Source: Epiperipatus broadwayi
Lineage: Eukaryota > Onychophora > Udeonychophora > Euonychophora > Peripatidae
NCBI GenBank assembly: GCA_028023455.1
Contig: JAQFVV010006632.1
Span: 122,001-186,000, forward strand
Length of the DNA: 64,000 bases
Reading direction: 5' to 3'
How positions within the stretch are numbered: position 1 is the stretch's first letter; each line of letters begins with the position of its first letter. A program made the position numbers and the translations under genes. Shown in pieces: positions 10,839 through 22,964 of the stretch. The notes beneath the pieces were generated by a model that was not told the origin of the DNA, searched no databases, and saw nothing but the letters and a program-made list of their open reading frames with translations.

Positions 10839-13575
10839 TTTCAAAAGGACTTTATTGAATATAACAAGAAAAAGGTTACATTTATAACTATTTTACCACA
10901 TGCAGATGAATTGAATTTAATATAAATAAGTTGAAAATTGTAATATGGGGGGGGGGGGGGTAACAACAAAGACAAAGGATAGGCATGTGGTTTACAAATT
11001 TGAGTTTACATTTTTTTCTTTAAAATATACACATCCAATTAGTTTTGTGCACTCGTAAAGCTCTTAGTTCTGTTTTTTATTAGTCTTTTTTTTTCATCTA
11101 TAATTCTGTGCACTGTTGTAATATAGACCAAGTAGCTGTGTATGTCTTTTGGGATACAATTTTTTCATCCCTTAAGTGGAGCTGTTCCATTTTGTTCCAG
11201 AATGTGTTTGGATGTCTTCTTGGATTATTGTTGTACATGAATGAGCATCTTGTACACTATAGTGAAAATAATATAAAAGTACTTGCTCGAATATGTGGGT
11301 AGCTACCCTTAACAAATGCTTGTAAAAGTGTTTGAATGTCACAATTTCTTTGTTTGTACAATGATGGTATGGATGAGCGAATATTATCAAATGCAGGGCA
11401 GGTAAAAAGAAAATGTTCTTGTGTCTCAGTTTCTCTATGACATAACCAGCATATGTCTTCTGTATTTATGTAATGCCTTCTATATCTACAAAAGTGTAAT
11501 GTTGGCAGTGCTTCAAGATTTAATTTGAGTAGAAAATCATAATATTTGGGTTCTAATAACCAGAATTTAAATTTCAGGTTAGTTGTCTATTGTTAATGTT
11601 TAAAATTGGTCTTTTATCATTTAGGGAAGAGCAAATTATCTGGTATACATTCCAATATTTAAATTTATCTTGAGGTGGTGAAAAAATAATGTTTGAAATG
11701 TTAAGAATTAGTGTAAGCAAGGTTTTCCAATATCCATTAGTTGGTGGTGGTTTATCTGTTGGGGTAATCTTGAAGAACACTTTCATGTATGGAAATAAAT
11801 AAGCACATGCAGAAATAAGATTTAATGTCTTTTGAATGTTAAAAATATGTATTGAATGTAGTCCTAAACCATTTTGTATTAGAGGAGCTTGAATACATTT
11901 TAGTGAAACTGAAACAATCTTTTTTCCCCACAGCAACTTTCTACATAATGAGTTTATTTTACTAGTAAAACATTTAGTGTATAGTATTATTGGAGAATAG
12001 TATGTGATTCGAGTCATAATTAATAGATTAAACAGGGATACTTTTGAATACAATGAAAGGTAAGATTTTGAAAGTGAATCAATTACATTTTCTATTTTAT
12101 TTTTAATTTTGTCTTGTATTTGTCGATGCATTTCTAGGTTGCTCAAATAGAGGCAAAATCCCACAAAAGAGCTGGGTTTTCCTTTAAAATGTTGTGTGTG
12201 AAATTGCCCTGTATATATTGACTATGCAGAAGATTTATCCATGTTAAACTCCAGCTTGTATTTATTAGTGTATGAATTAAGAATTTTCAATAGAGTTGGG
12301 ATCTGTTTTTTAAAAGTTAAAAAAATCGAGACATCATCCATGTAGGCAATACAGGAGATGTTTGCTTTCAGACCAGGTATGTATATGCCTGATAATTCTT
12401 TTTCTATCATATTCAGTAAGGGATTGATATAGAAAGTAAAAACAAGAGCACTTAGTGGTGAACCTTGTGGAATTGAACAGTAAGGTACAAAAGAGAGGGA
12501 ATTCTTACCATTAAGTGTAATATGTATTTCTCAACTTAATAGAAGATTGGTGATTAAATATATTAAGGATCTTGGTATTGTTGTGTCTGCTAATGCTTCA
12601 ACAAGGAGTTCAATTGGAATCATATCAAATGCTGATTTTATATCCAGTTGGATTACAACTGGACTATATTTTTTATTATTTCTGACAGAATCAATAACTG
12701 TTTTGAATAGAAAGGCTGCTTGCATTGTAGATGAGCCTTTCTTAGCAAACTGCATTTTAGATAGTATAGGTATAATATAGGATTCTATTTTGTCTTTAAT
12801 AATTGACTCCAGCAGTTTGATACTCAGAGGGCTCATTGATATGGGCCTTAGATTGTTTAATGTGGTTATTTTTTCATGTGTTTTGATAAATGGTACTAGT
12901 AAAATAGGGTATAATCCATGTATATGATGGACCTTTTTTGTTAGAAAGCATTACTCAGATACTGAGCAGTAAATTTTTCTAAATGCTTGAATACAAAGCA
13001 AGGTATACCATGCATTCTTGGGTGACTGGAGTTTGGGGTTGATGCTAATTTTTGAATAAAGGCTTTGGGAGTAAATACTATATCTTCTTCTGGCTCACCG
13101 AGAAAAAATGGTGCAGGACTGAATTTTTTCTTCTCTTGAAGTTTGGATTTAAAATGTGGGTAGAAAGGTAGCAACATGTTGTAAGCAGACATTATATCTT
13201 CTTGTATTTTAATTGCTGTCAGTATGCGAGTTGATGGCTTTTGTCCCAGTGCCCAGCGAATATAGTGTCTGGACCGTGTGTGTCTGTGTCAAAAAAGAGT
13301 TTTCTTTTTTTTAATTGCCAGGTATTCTCTAAGTTCTTCAGAGACTAATTGATAAAGTTTCTTTAGGGCAATCACATTTGAACAGCCTTGTTTATTTCTA
13401 GTACTGTTTGTGATTCTTTCGTGTGTTTCATCTACAAGAGCTAGAAGCCTTAAAGGGTCTGGGATAGCCCTTGTTATGACATCAATTGTATATGAAATAA
13501 TGTTAACAAAAGCAATCCATGTTTGCACTGGATCCATTTCAATGTCTCGAAGTTTGAAGAGATATATATATATAT
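10839..13575 (-). mobile_element. Minus-strand non-LTR retrotransposon remnant
   Basis: Read on the minus strand the element runs from a (TA)n/(ATT)n junction near 13575 to an AATAAAG-like signal near 10859 and a GAT/AAT repeat tail. It contains the region before the reverse transcriptase, the polymerase itself and a C-terminal zinc knuckle, all broken by shifts. It is a different family from the plus-strand neighbour (catalytic box YMDD rather than YADD, different thumb). A GLGL box after an LLWG box recalls L1/Tx1-like elements, but the clade is not certain. A 12-bp poly-G run lies at 10948-10960. Confidence 0.8.
11268..13562 (-). pseudogene. Reverse transcriptase with C-terminal zinc knuckle of minus-strand LINE
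   Basis: Fragments in order on the minus strand are 13562-13289, 13192-12941, 12836-12531, about 12530-12410, 12410-12222, 12164-11574 and 11530-11268. Recognisable blocks are SPLSIKLLESIIKDKIE, motif A VIQLDIKSAFDMIP, motif B IPQGSPLSALVFTFYI (in a frame between the longer pieces), motif C CIAYMDDVSIF, then KLLWGKK and LIQNGLGLHSI. The last piece holds CWLCHRETETQEHFLFTCPAF in two parts, i.e. a C-x2-C...H-x4-C knuckle typical of LINE C-termini, and stops near 11268. YMDD in place of YADD is unusual for non-LTR enzymes. No upstream endonuclease is present. Confidence 0.8.
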
Positions 13576-13587
13576 TTCTGAGAATAA

Positions 13588-13595
13588 TAATAATA

Positions 13596-13657
<62 letters not shown>
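13588..13657. repeat. (ATT)n microsatellite
   Basis: About 70 bp of AAT/ATT units lie between the 5' end of the minus-strand LINE and the 252-bp palindromic element. Confidence 0.95.
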
Positions 13658-13658
<1 letters not shown>

Positions 13659-13909
13659 CAATTTTAATGCACAAATCAGCGCATAACAGCAGAGCTTCTT
13701 CAAATTAAATCACAATTTATTATAAACTTAATATAAATTATAATACATAATAAATAATGCCCGAGCGCTTTCAAGAGAACTTAGCTCTCATAATCATGGG
13801 TAACAAAGAGTAAGCGTAACAAGGTTGCTATGTGTAAATATATGCAGATATATGTAAATTAATTTGAAGAAGCTCTGCTGTTATGCGCTGATTTGTGCAT
13901 TAAAATTGT
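13658..13909. mobile_element. 252-bp element with perfect 51-bp terminal inverted repeats
   Basis: The first 51 bases (13658-13708) are the exact reverse complement of the last 51 (13859-13909). The 150-bp middle has no reading frame. The element lies between ATT arrays. The right terminus reads GAAGAAGCTCTGCTG then TTATGCGC, which recalls the hammerhead region at PLE 3' ends. A second hammerhead-like stretch lies on the minus strand at 13758-13798. It could be a MITE or two inverted PLE/retrozyme ends. Confidence 0.75.
13758..13798 (-). ncRNA. Hammerhead-like motif (degenerate)
   Basis: On the minus strand an ATTATGA core is followed by an AGAG/CTCT stem and then TGAAAGCG. A functional hammerhead needs CUGANGA and GAAA: GAAA is present, but two core positions differ. 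This is probably an inactive remnant. Confidence 0.3.
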
Positions 13910-13937
13910 ATATATATAGTAGGCAGCTGAGTGTGAA

Positions 13938-14149
<212 letters not shown>

Positions 14150-16360
14150 TATCAGTGGGGGTAGACATTATCTTTGGAATAAATATGTTTCCTCACACCT
14201 TTCACTAGGATACCATTCATTTGATTAACAATTTGCAAGCAAATAAAGACAGAGAAATCTAATATTAAGAATAATTATACTGAACCCTGAGATCTTAATA
14301 TCACAATTCAATAAGAAAAAAAACTATATTTTATGTAACAAAATTATTGTGAAAAGAAAGCAAAGTGTCACAAGTAGTCAAATAAGATTTAAAAAACACG
14401 ATTATTTTTATCTAAATCTTGAACTATGGATCGATTGTAGCAATAATAAATTGGAATAGTGGCTATGAGGTGTATGATTAGAAATGGGGGGGGGGTAATA
14501 AAAGTAATTTTATCATGAGAAAAAGATTATATTATAACTTAACTACTCTTTGCTGTATGCTGTAAATATTAAGAGCTTTTGTAGTTAGCAAGAGTGAGTT
14601 GAGGTTTCTCTTCTTACAATTTATATTTAAATTATAATTGAAGTATTTATAATCTTTAATGATTATTGTCACTATTGTTATCCACATGGCACTTTTTATT
14701 ATTGACATAGATCATTAATGGAGAACCCTGAGTTTAACCTAATGTATATCAAATCTTAATATTATAGCGTAGTCTTTGTTTAATGCCTAATGAATTTCAC
14801 TTTTTATGGTTATATAATTGTGGCTTTCATGCTTGGTATATATATATATATATATATATAGTGCCAGTCATTCTCTTGGTCTTGCTGTTTCAACTTCAGG
14901 CTTCTTTATTCATAAGGTAACATTGGTGAAAAAACAATGCTGGGGGAATGGGAGGGGGGTTATTAAAATTTTATATTTGAATTTTCAAGTAGTTATAGGC
15001 ACTAGACCTATTATATATATAAACATGTAGAATAATCCCATTTCAGGCTAAAAGATGATTGTAAATCAAAATATAAAAATATGCATAAAGTATTAAGTGA
15101 AAGAGAACTCTTTTACTTCACCAAAAAGTTTAAGCAAAATAGGAATATTGAATATGTTAATAAAACATATATAATCTCAGAAAATTTTAATAAATAATTG
15201 ATGGTTTTCTGTCAATATCACAAAGGCCATGTTATCTCTATTTACATGGATATAATCTTTTTATTTCAATTCTTTATTAATCTAAAAATATCGATGAAAA
15301 TATTTAAGTCAACATATTCATCTCTGGATAATATTAATTATTATTTGCAGGATGTTAAAAAAGATGTTAGTCTTTTGCATAATGACACCTAAGGAAATAG
15401 CTTTTCGAGTTTAAATTCTTATAAGATATTGGATTTAAAGTGAAAGAAGACCACTTCTGCTTCACTAAAACCCCAAATAAAGAAGGTATTATATAGGTTA
15501 ATATATATATATATAACCTCAAAAATGTAATCATCATCTAATTTAATAACTAATCAGTCTTTAATGTGTCAGACATGATTGTAAACATGAACTCTATATT
15601 ACAATGTATATATTACTTTTTGTGCTAATAAAGATTATTTTGAAAAAAAAAATGTTAATAATTGACGGTTTGTTTTTTTTTGCCATTCGAAAAGGCAAAA
15701 TTATCTCTATTTATATGGATATAATCTCATTATTTCTATTCTTTATCAACCTAAAAATCCATAAAATTATTTAATTCAACAGCCCTATATGTATATCTAT
15801 ATATTAGCTTTATATTATATTTTTTATCTTATTTTATAATTATTTTTTTTTTAATGAATCGGTAATTTGTTTACTTTTTATGTGTGTTTTTCCGTTCTAA
15901 CATTTCATCACCCTTAGCTAAATATTCTTAACGAGTCTTATCACAATAAATTTAAATATAAAAATAAATTAAGAAATAAATTATGAAATTTTTGTTTTTA
16001 AAAATTGCATCTGATGAAAAGAATTACTCATTATATTTTAAAATCAAATAATGAAATATCTTTATTAAAAACTGATATCTAGTTTCTTTTATTGTTTAGA
16101 TATCTTGTATCTATATATTAGATATGTATTTATGTGAACTCTTTTACCAAAAGACAGTGGAACCATTCGTAAGATGTGACAACTTATGATCATCAGTAAG
16201 TTTACCATTGTGTGTTATGCTCTTAATATTATTTATTCTAACACTATATATTTTTATAGCTATGCATAAAGAATATTATTAGCATAGTGCCATAACAAAA
16301 ACAGGAGGGATGTGGTGCAATTAATAGTAAGTAAGATATGATAATTATATATTAATGTTT
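14150..16360. repeat. AT-rich DNA with a diverged duplicated segment
   Basis: No gene is visible. Two related blocks, about 15050-15320 and 15410-15790, share a TTATCTCTATTTA..ATGGATATAATC stretch and a run ending in CTTTAT.AA-CTAAAAAT, in the same order. They look like diverged direct copies of one repeat. A poly-G run sits near 14486-14495 and short TA runs near 14838-14861 and 15499-15514. Confidence 0.5.
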
Positions 16361-16521
16361 TCCTGAAGGTTTGTGATGAGGGTGTTTTAGTTATATTTTA
16401 TATTGGACTATTTCTATCTTTTATAATATGTGTATTGATTTAGAAAAATTTAACTTTATTTAAATATTCCAAATACATTCAACTGTTAGTCACAGCACAT
16501 CAAACAGATTAGTATATGCAC

Positions 16522-16558
16522 AACGTTTTGAAAGGCATTATTCTCCCCTATTCTTCAG
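16522..16558 (-). ncRNA. Hammerhead-like motif, left arm of fold-back
   Basis: On the minus strand an intact CTGAAGA box (16552-16558) is followed by an AGGGG...CCTTT stem and CAAAACG where GAAA is expected. One core base is changed. The right-arm partner keeps the other half of the core. Confidence 0.45.
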
Positions 16559-16633
16559 ATGTTGCTGGCCTAACAAATGACAGTACTAGCAAGGGATTTG
16601 AGTCTGTACTCTTAGATTTTTGAGTATGAATTC

Positions 16634-16711
16634 TAAGGTAATGCTCAGTTGGTTAGAGCATTACCTTAAAATTCAGTGCTCAAAAATCTAAGAGTCCAGG
16701 TTTAAATTCCA
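16634..16711 (+). promoter_or_regulatory. tRNA-like Pol III internal promoter (boxes A and B)
   Basis: Box A reads ATGCTCAGTTGG followed by TTAGAGC (16640-16658). Box B reads GGTTTAAATTCC (16699-16710), one change from the usual GGTTCRANNCC. Spacing fits a tRNA. The acceptor stem does not close well, so this is a SINE head rather than a functional tRNA. Confidence 0.65.
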
Positions 16712-16744
16712 TGTTAGTACTGTCACTGGTCAGGCCATTAATAT

Positions 16745-16785
16745 CCGAAGAAGAGGTGAGAATAATATCTCTTGAAAATTTGTGT
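16745..16785 (+). ncRNA. Hammerhead-like motif, right arm of fold-back
   Basis: CCGAAGA (one change from CTGAAGA) is followed by an AGAGG...ATCTCT stem and TGAAAAT. The GAAA box is intact. With the left-arm copy, the two imply an ancestral complete hammerhead. Confidence 0.45.
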
Positions 16786-16918
16786 AAATATTACCTTGTT
16801 TGATGTGCTATTATACTAACAGTTGAATGTATTTGGAATATTTAAATCAAGTTAAATTTTTCTAAAGATATTCAATACTCATATCAGATAATGGACATAG
16901 TCCAATACAAAAATACTA

Positions 16919-18180
16919 ATAATCATATATTAGTTGACCGAAAGTACTGGGATTGCTTAGATAAATCATATTTGCATAACATGAAACACAATATATTACA
17001 TATTCACTGTAAATAAATGGTGTTTGATGCTAATATTAACTATTTATAAAAATGTTAGCCTATAAGACTTTGCTACATCCTAAATCAATAAATTTAGATG
17101 ATAAAATAAATATATTTAATTCTTTTTGCTAATTTCAAATGTGTAGCATGATATAAGCTGAGGTTTCTGATGATGGTTAAAACAATTACTCTGTATTATT
17201 GTAACTTCTTCATTAAGAAATTTATTCAGATTCTTCCTTAAATATTCATTAAGACAACTATTACATTTACAGATATATCTTCTAAGCCTAAAAACTCCAT
17301 CCATAAAACAAACAATTCCAAATATATTATTAAGATAATTTGCAAGTTAGAATCATTTCAATAAACTTGTAAATAATGTCCACCTTTTTGTTACATCAAG
17401 GTCAGCCATAATTTCAAGTTTGTTTAAATGGCTGTTTGGGAATCTAACTTATAGTAACACATTCAGACTTGTTTGTTCCAAGAATAGGTTTATATTTAGT
17501 TTTATATATTCAATAAGTCATAAATTGAAATGAGCAAAAAGTTTAAACTTTGTGATTAATTATTCTAAAGTATAAAATATAAAATGTGCTAAAACGCATA
17601 AACACACAAAGCTGAAAAGAAAGAAATATTAATACAGATAGATATAAACTAAATATTTGTATCTATGTATGTTGCTAAACACTTTCGAGGGCCAGGATCC
17701 ACATATTCATAGCCACCTTGTAAATAAATTAATTAAGTGTGATGCAAATTTATGCAAATGAAATTATATATTCCATTTCTTGGTGATTTTATAACAAGAG
17801 TCTTTTTATTTGCTCATTAAAATTATTGGAATATGTGAATGGTAATTTTTATTTGTAGTGACTCAAAGTACAGGTCTTGATAATGAACATCCCCTTCTGA
17901 TGAATAGCTATCCTCCAGATCTTACTTTGAACCTTCTACATTTATATTAGTCTTCCCTTTATTTACAAGTTTTCTTAAATGATTCTAGATTGCAAATTAT
18001 CTTAGTAATATTTATCAATCAATAGATGTGGAATAATTACTTATAATGATGAAGATTTGATGATGTTCAATGACTGATTCAAATTCATCCATAGTATAGG
18101 TCAACACTAAGACATAAAAAAATCCAACTTTAGTTTTCATTTTATAGTTTAATAAAAGGAAAAAATAAAATATAAATATT
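16919..18180. other. AT-rich DNA, nothing recognised
   Basis: I see no coding region or clear repeat here. A short minus-strand open frame near 17116-17304 has a Cys pair but no recognisable domain. Confidence 0.4.
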
Positions 18181-18615
18181 GTGGAAGGAAATAAATCTTC
18201 ACACATGTGCTCCTGGATTGATGTTATATATTCTAGCACCTCAATGATGATGCCAGTAGCAGAAATTGGACCGAGGTTGGGGTTATTTTTGTTAAGAGCT
18301 TATTTTGCGAGCTCTATATATAACATTTGTAAATACAAGCTTATTAAATTAAGTCATGTAACACCTGACTTGATTTTCTGGTAATTTTATTGGATTGATA
18401 TATTAAATTTACATGCACTGACTCATCAGTAAATGTTTTAAACGCATAAATGAATAACTTATGATTAGAGTTTATTTTTATATAAACCAACACCTATTGA
18501 CTGTGCTTAAATCAGGACTTAATATTATCATGAGCCTGGAATTTTAATTGGCAAATTATTTGTACAAACTTAGTTTATATCTCACAGGAAATTAGTCTCA
18601 ACATATGTATATAAA
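18181..18615 (+). repeat. Dispersed repeat, family also at 18990-19196 and 29920-30178
   Basis: Shared words are GTGGAAGGAAATAAATCTTC, a TTGATATATTAAATTTACAT stretch, an ATCAGTAAATGTTTT stretch, and a region ending ATATCTCACAGGAAA. The copy at 29920-30178 is the reverse complement of this one. The internal part 18240-18370 is not shared and may be an insertion. No coding capacity. Confidence 0.6.
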
Positions 18616-18627
18616 TAATTTAGCAAT

Positions 18628-18978
18628 ATCATCATCAACCATTATCAATACATTGCAGGATTAAGGTCTCTCCAAGTTCAATCCATCTTCTCTAATGTTT
18701 AGCTTCTCTTCTTCACATCACACCTGCACACTTTCTTATTTCATCCATCCATCTCTCATGTGGTCTCTTTCTGGATCTTTTACAATCTCTTGGAATCCAG
18801 TTTAAGATTTTAATTGTCCATCTATTATCATCTCTTCTAGTAATATGTCCAGCTCAACTTCACTTCAGTCTTTTAATTTTTTCAATAAGGTCAGTAACAC
18901 CTCTTTGTTCTCTTACCCATATATTGCATATTCAATCTCTTCTTGTTACTCCCAACATGCATCCCTGCATACTTCAAT
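18628..18978 (-). pseudogene. 3' fragment of RTE-like non-LTR retrotransposon
   Basis: Read on the minus strand this matches the C-terminal 115 or so codons of the copy at 57090-59025 (blocks around MLGVT.RD, REQ.GVTDLIEKIK, GHI.RR, RDCKRPRKRPH) and ends in the same TTGATGATGATG-type 3' tail. Several substitutions break the frame. Like the other RTE copies it is severely 5'-truncated. Confidence 0.8.
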
Positions 18979-18989
18979 TTAACAATATA

Positions 18990-19196
18990 CATATGTAAAT
19001 CTTGTGGAAAGAAATGTATCTTCACAAATATCCCATTGGATTGATGTATTAAATTGACATGTATCCTCCTGTCAATAAGTGTTTTAAAAGCATAATTGAA
19101 TCATTTACGCTTGGGGCTTTTGCATGTAAATTTAATATATTTAATCCAATAGCATATATGTGAAGATTTATTCCATTCCACAAGATTTATACATAT
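18990..19196. repeat. Inverted pair of the dispersed 18.2-kb repeat
   Basis: The left part opens with CTTGTGGAAAGAAATG (about 18998), and the right part, to about 19196, is its inverted counterpart ending CCACAAGATTTATACATAT. A (TA)n run follows, into which the large LTR element at 19205 is placed. Confidence 0.6.
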
Positions 19197-19204
19197 ATAT
19201 ATAT

Positions 19205-22200
19205 TGTAACAGTCAGATTTGTACACTCATGCAACAATATTCAGAGCCCAAGCAAAATATACCAAAGCTGACCGGAGTGAGGTGGTTGAGACCTCTAGTC
19301 TGACCAAACTCCAACTCATCTGCCAGTACTTCAAATTTAACACCTTATGAGTGACATTCCTGAGGCTACACTCAGTCCTCATTTAACCGCGAGCCAACAT
19401 AGAACAGGGAGAAACACGAGACTTAAGGTCATTACTAACCTAACTAAATAAGTGATATATAACACTTAACACTCTATTAATCTAAACTACCAGACATGCA
19501 CACACAGCGTATAAACTCATTAAGAAATTGGAGTAATGAACTGTGACATTTAATAATATACTGTGGATTGGATAAAATACTATGGATTGGATAAGATATT
19601 GGTTTGGTTTGATCTAGAGTCTGAGCAAGAAAGATATAAACAGTTTATATTTAAAAGGATTTATTAAAACAATAACAAATGATCTAACACAAAATATCAT
19701 AATGGCAGGGATTGTATAATCTTCACAAGGTATTCAATACAGGCAAGCATGTTACAATAGTTGGGACTGTTATCAAGTACATCTGTTCCCTTTTAAACAC
19801 ATTACAATACATGTGTGTGTGAGTTATAGAGGTCATGCCTAATTATTTAATATGCTCATCTTATGAACTTGACTTGCTTAAGTTAGAAGTTGATACTTTA
19901 GTAGAGATGATGATGAGTACAGCCAGTTTTAATGGCTGTTATATATACTAATAAAATGAGCAACTAAATACTCAGAATCATGCAGATTCAACCCGATAAC
20001 CCAGATTCAAACTCCAGCCTAAAGCTGAATGATTAATTACTATGGAAAAAAGAACTGGTTACCATTAGGTCCACATATATGTGCTATGGCGCTATATAAT
20101 ATTAAAGAAATAAACTTGCAGTGCGAGTGTGTGATTCTTCAAGAGCTTCAGCATCACATGCTCGGTTTGCTCTGAGACCGACGGTTTGCTGCTATTGATA
20201 TATGAACATAAAGTTCAGGAAGTCGGATTGGCTTTAGGAAAAATCTGGGTCCGCATGCCCCCAGTTCTAATGAAGATAGCCATAACCCGAACTAAATAAA
20301 GGGGCAGTTTGTTACCGTGAACCCTTGTCAGAGGCAGCAAAACGTAACACATATAAGTGTACTGTATAAAAACACACCCGCAGTGCACGCAATATATATA
20401 TATATATATATATATATAAGGCAATAAGTATGCATATAATTAATTGTGCCTAAAACAGATAGCTTTTATCTGTCAAGCTAATTCAAAACAGTTCTTAATA
20501 TTAGCATTATAAGTCTGCTAATAAAATGGGCTTAAACTATATAAAAATAATCTAGTTAAGATCCTGAATCTGCATATAAATATTCTTAATTAAGGAGGGA
20601 AAGTATATTCGACGGGACTTAATACAAACATTAGCAAATATACTTTATCATCTCTAGACAATATATATATATCCCCTTCCAACTAATAGATATCAAAAGG
20701 TTATAATATAAGATCGGTTAAGCAATCTTAAAAAATACGATCCTACAATATATATATATAACTATGATAACAATGAGTGGTTAGCGCATTCGTTTATTAC
20801 CAATATTATAATTTCGAAACAATGATTTAATAAAATAAACAATGCTTTTAAAATGTCTAAGTGAAGATCACAATTATCTCCTTTATAAATTACTTACTTA
20901 GTTTCATTGTTTCGAAATCTGAGCATATTATCACATATTAAACATAACAAAATGCATTTAAACAAAATATTAAAATTACTGAAATTAGGCAAGACTGTTA
21001 GTTTGTAGGAATTGAAGAGAATAAATTTCGGACATTTAATGAGTATATAAAAAAATATGAAATCTTTTAATTCATAAAAGATTTCAGCAGTTTATAAAAT
21101 TAAAGTAAGTGATCTTTTTTTCTTTTACATTATATATAAAGTTACACAGATTGTTAGTTTCTTTTTATAAGAGGGTAAAAATTAAAGAGTTTTTATAATT
21201 TAGATAGAACGTTCTTTTTAAAGTGTTATAAGAATTTATAGATTAAAGTTCATACTGCAGTTTTTTTTTAAATTATTACCATCTCTCTGCCTCCTTGATT
21301 GGACTTGAAGTGTATATCAATGATAGTGGCGGGAATAGGGCGTCTGACAGCATCATAATCTTCAGTGGCCTTTCAGATAGGTTAAATTTCTTCATATTCT
21401 CTGTGCAGGTTGCTGGAAAGCCTATTCGAAGGAATGTTTAGAGGAACTGAGAGCAGCCATCTGGCTCAAGAGCCAGTAAATATATTATTTTACTCGATCA
21501 TTTTGGATTCTGGTCTCCACAACAATTTACAGAAAAAAAAACAAGCTAAAGAGAAAATTTCAAAAAAAATCTGCAATATTTATATTCCCTAGATCAAAAG
21601 CCAGCGACTATCTATTTTAAAACACAATTCAAACTTCTTCTAAGTTTTAGCCTTAGGTCTCTTTTGATTCTTATCTTTCTCTTATCTTGTTGCCCAAACT
21701 TTTACTGGTTTGATCTGGGAAAAGAAATTCATTACAATCGCAATGAATGAGCTCTAGAACAATGTCAATAACCTAGGGACCATCTGATCCCACCTGCGAA
21801 TTATTCTAAATAAAAATCTGCGATATTTATATTCCCCAGATCAAAAGCCAGCGACTATCTATTTTAAAATACAATTCAAACTTCCTCTAAGTTTTACAGC
21901 AGTCTGTCTCTTTTGATTCTAATCTTTTTTTCTTATCTTGTTGCCAAATTTTTACTGGTTTGATCTGGGAAAAGAAATTCGTTACAATCGTAATGAATGA
22001 GCTCTATAATAATGTCAATAACCTAGGGACCATCTGATCTCACCTGCGAATTATTCTAAAGTCTTATTACCAGTCTGTGAATTTCGCATGTGATTTATAA
22101 TTTACCTAAACCGAACTTGTTAAAGAATATTTAGCCACATTTTCTAAACAAAATAACCCTTATACAATATATTATTTATATAAATGCTGCAATACATCCA

Positions 22201-22486
22201 CACAAAAATTAATCATTATCATTTACAGGTGCTTGTATGTGTGACAATAAACATACAATTGTTTGAATACATATAAAACTGTGATTACATATATAACTGT
22301 GTAAATGAATATATCGCTGTGTGGATATATATACAACTGTGTAAACATATATATACAGCTGTGTAAAGGCATATACCACTGTGTGGATACATACCCACTT
22401 GTACTAAAGAGTGTTCAAAACCGGCATAGATGTGTCTAAGGAGACATAAAGGTGAAACAGATAGAAGGACAGTAATATCTGTTTCA
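19205..22486 (-). repeat. 3' LTR of the LARD-like element
   Basis: 3282 bp. Inside lie a (TA)n run (20392-20419), an inverted pair built on ATTTCGAAACAATG (about 20812 and 20908), a 33-bp hairpin near 21058-21092, a tandem duplication of about 245 bp (about 21568-21812 and 21813-22059), and a short-unit repeat of ACTGTGTAAA / ATATATA words (22262-22400). All recur in the other LTR. Read on the minus strand, GTTTTTATACAGTAC near 20370 is a candidate TATA box. Confidence 0.85.
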
Positions 22487-22500
22487 TTTCCCCAAACTTA
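22487..22500 (-). promoter_or_regulatory. Candidate polypurine tract
   Basis: On the minus strand AAGTTTGGGGAAA abuts the start (TGAAACAG) of the 3' LTR. Its position and purine content fit the primer for plus-strand DNA synthesis and set the element's orientation. Confidence 0.6.
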
Positions 22501-22964
22501 CAAAAAAAAATCAATGAAAAAAAAAGATTTTACTTGGTGAAGAATATCCCTCAATAATACCACTATTTCATAACAAAACAAATGATGAAACAAAATATTA
22601 CTTGCAAAATTTTTACCTTGCCTGGCTGTCTGGTCTTAAAGTGATGACAGTACACTAATACCATTATGACTAAAGTCTAAGGTTATACACATCTACCTAT
22701 AACTGGTTATACTAATGCTATTTGGCTATGCTAATTTGCTAAACATGTGGTTATTACATATATATATGAGCACACAAAATTTTAATATGTATATACTGTT
22801 GGGTTGGAATAATATAACACCAATTAGCTAACTAATTTGATAAATATCACCTATATAGAAGAACACACAATATATATATCTAACTACTGGGGTAGGGGCA
22901 ATTCTATAACTGATCATGCATCATCTTTGTAGAATCTAGGAGTAATCATCAAAACTAATCTTAC

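Larger units (their letters stand above)
16362..16918. mobile_element. Fold-back element with tRNA-like and hammerhead-like parts
   Basis: The two halves are diverged inverted repeats, with arms at about 16390-16632 and 16655-16916. The outer ends share TATTGGACTATTT (left) and its complement (right), and both inner arms carry ATTCCAAATACATTCAACTGTTAG. A related shorter copy sits at 54504-54825. The right half begins with a tRNA-like Pol III promoter and continues into a hammerhead-like segment. The left half repeats the same order in inverse but lacks box A. It appears to be two inverted copies of a tRNA-derived repeat. Confidence 0.7.
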
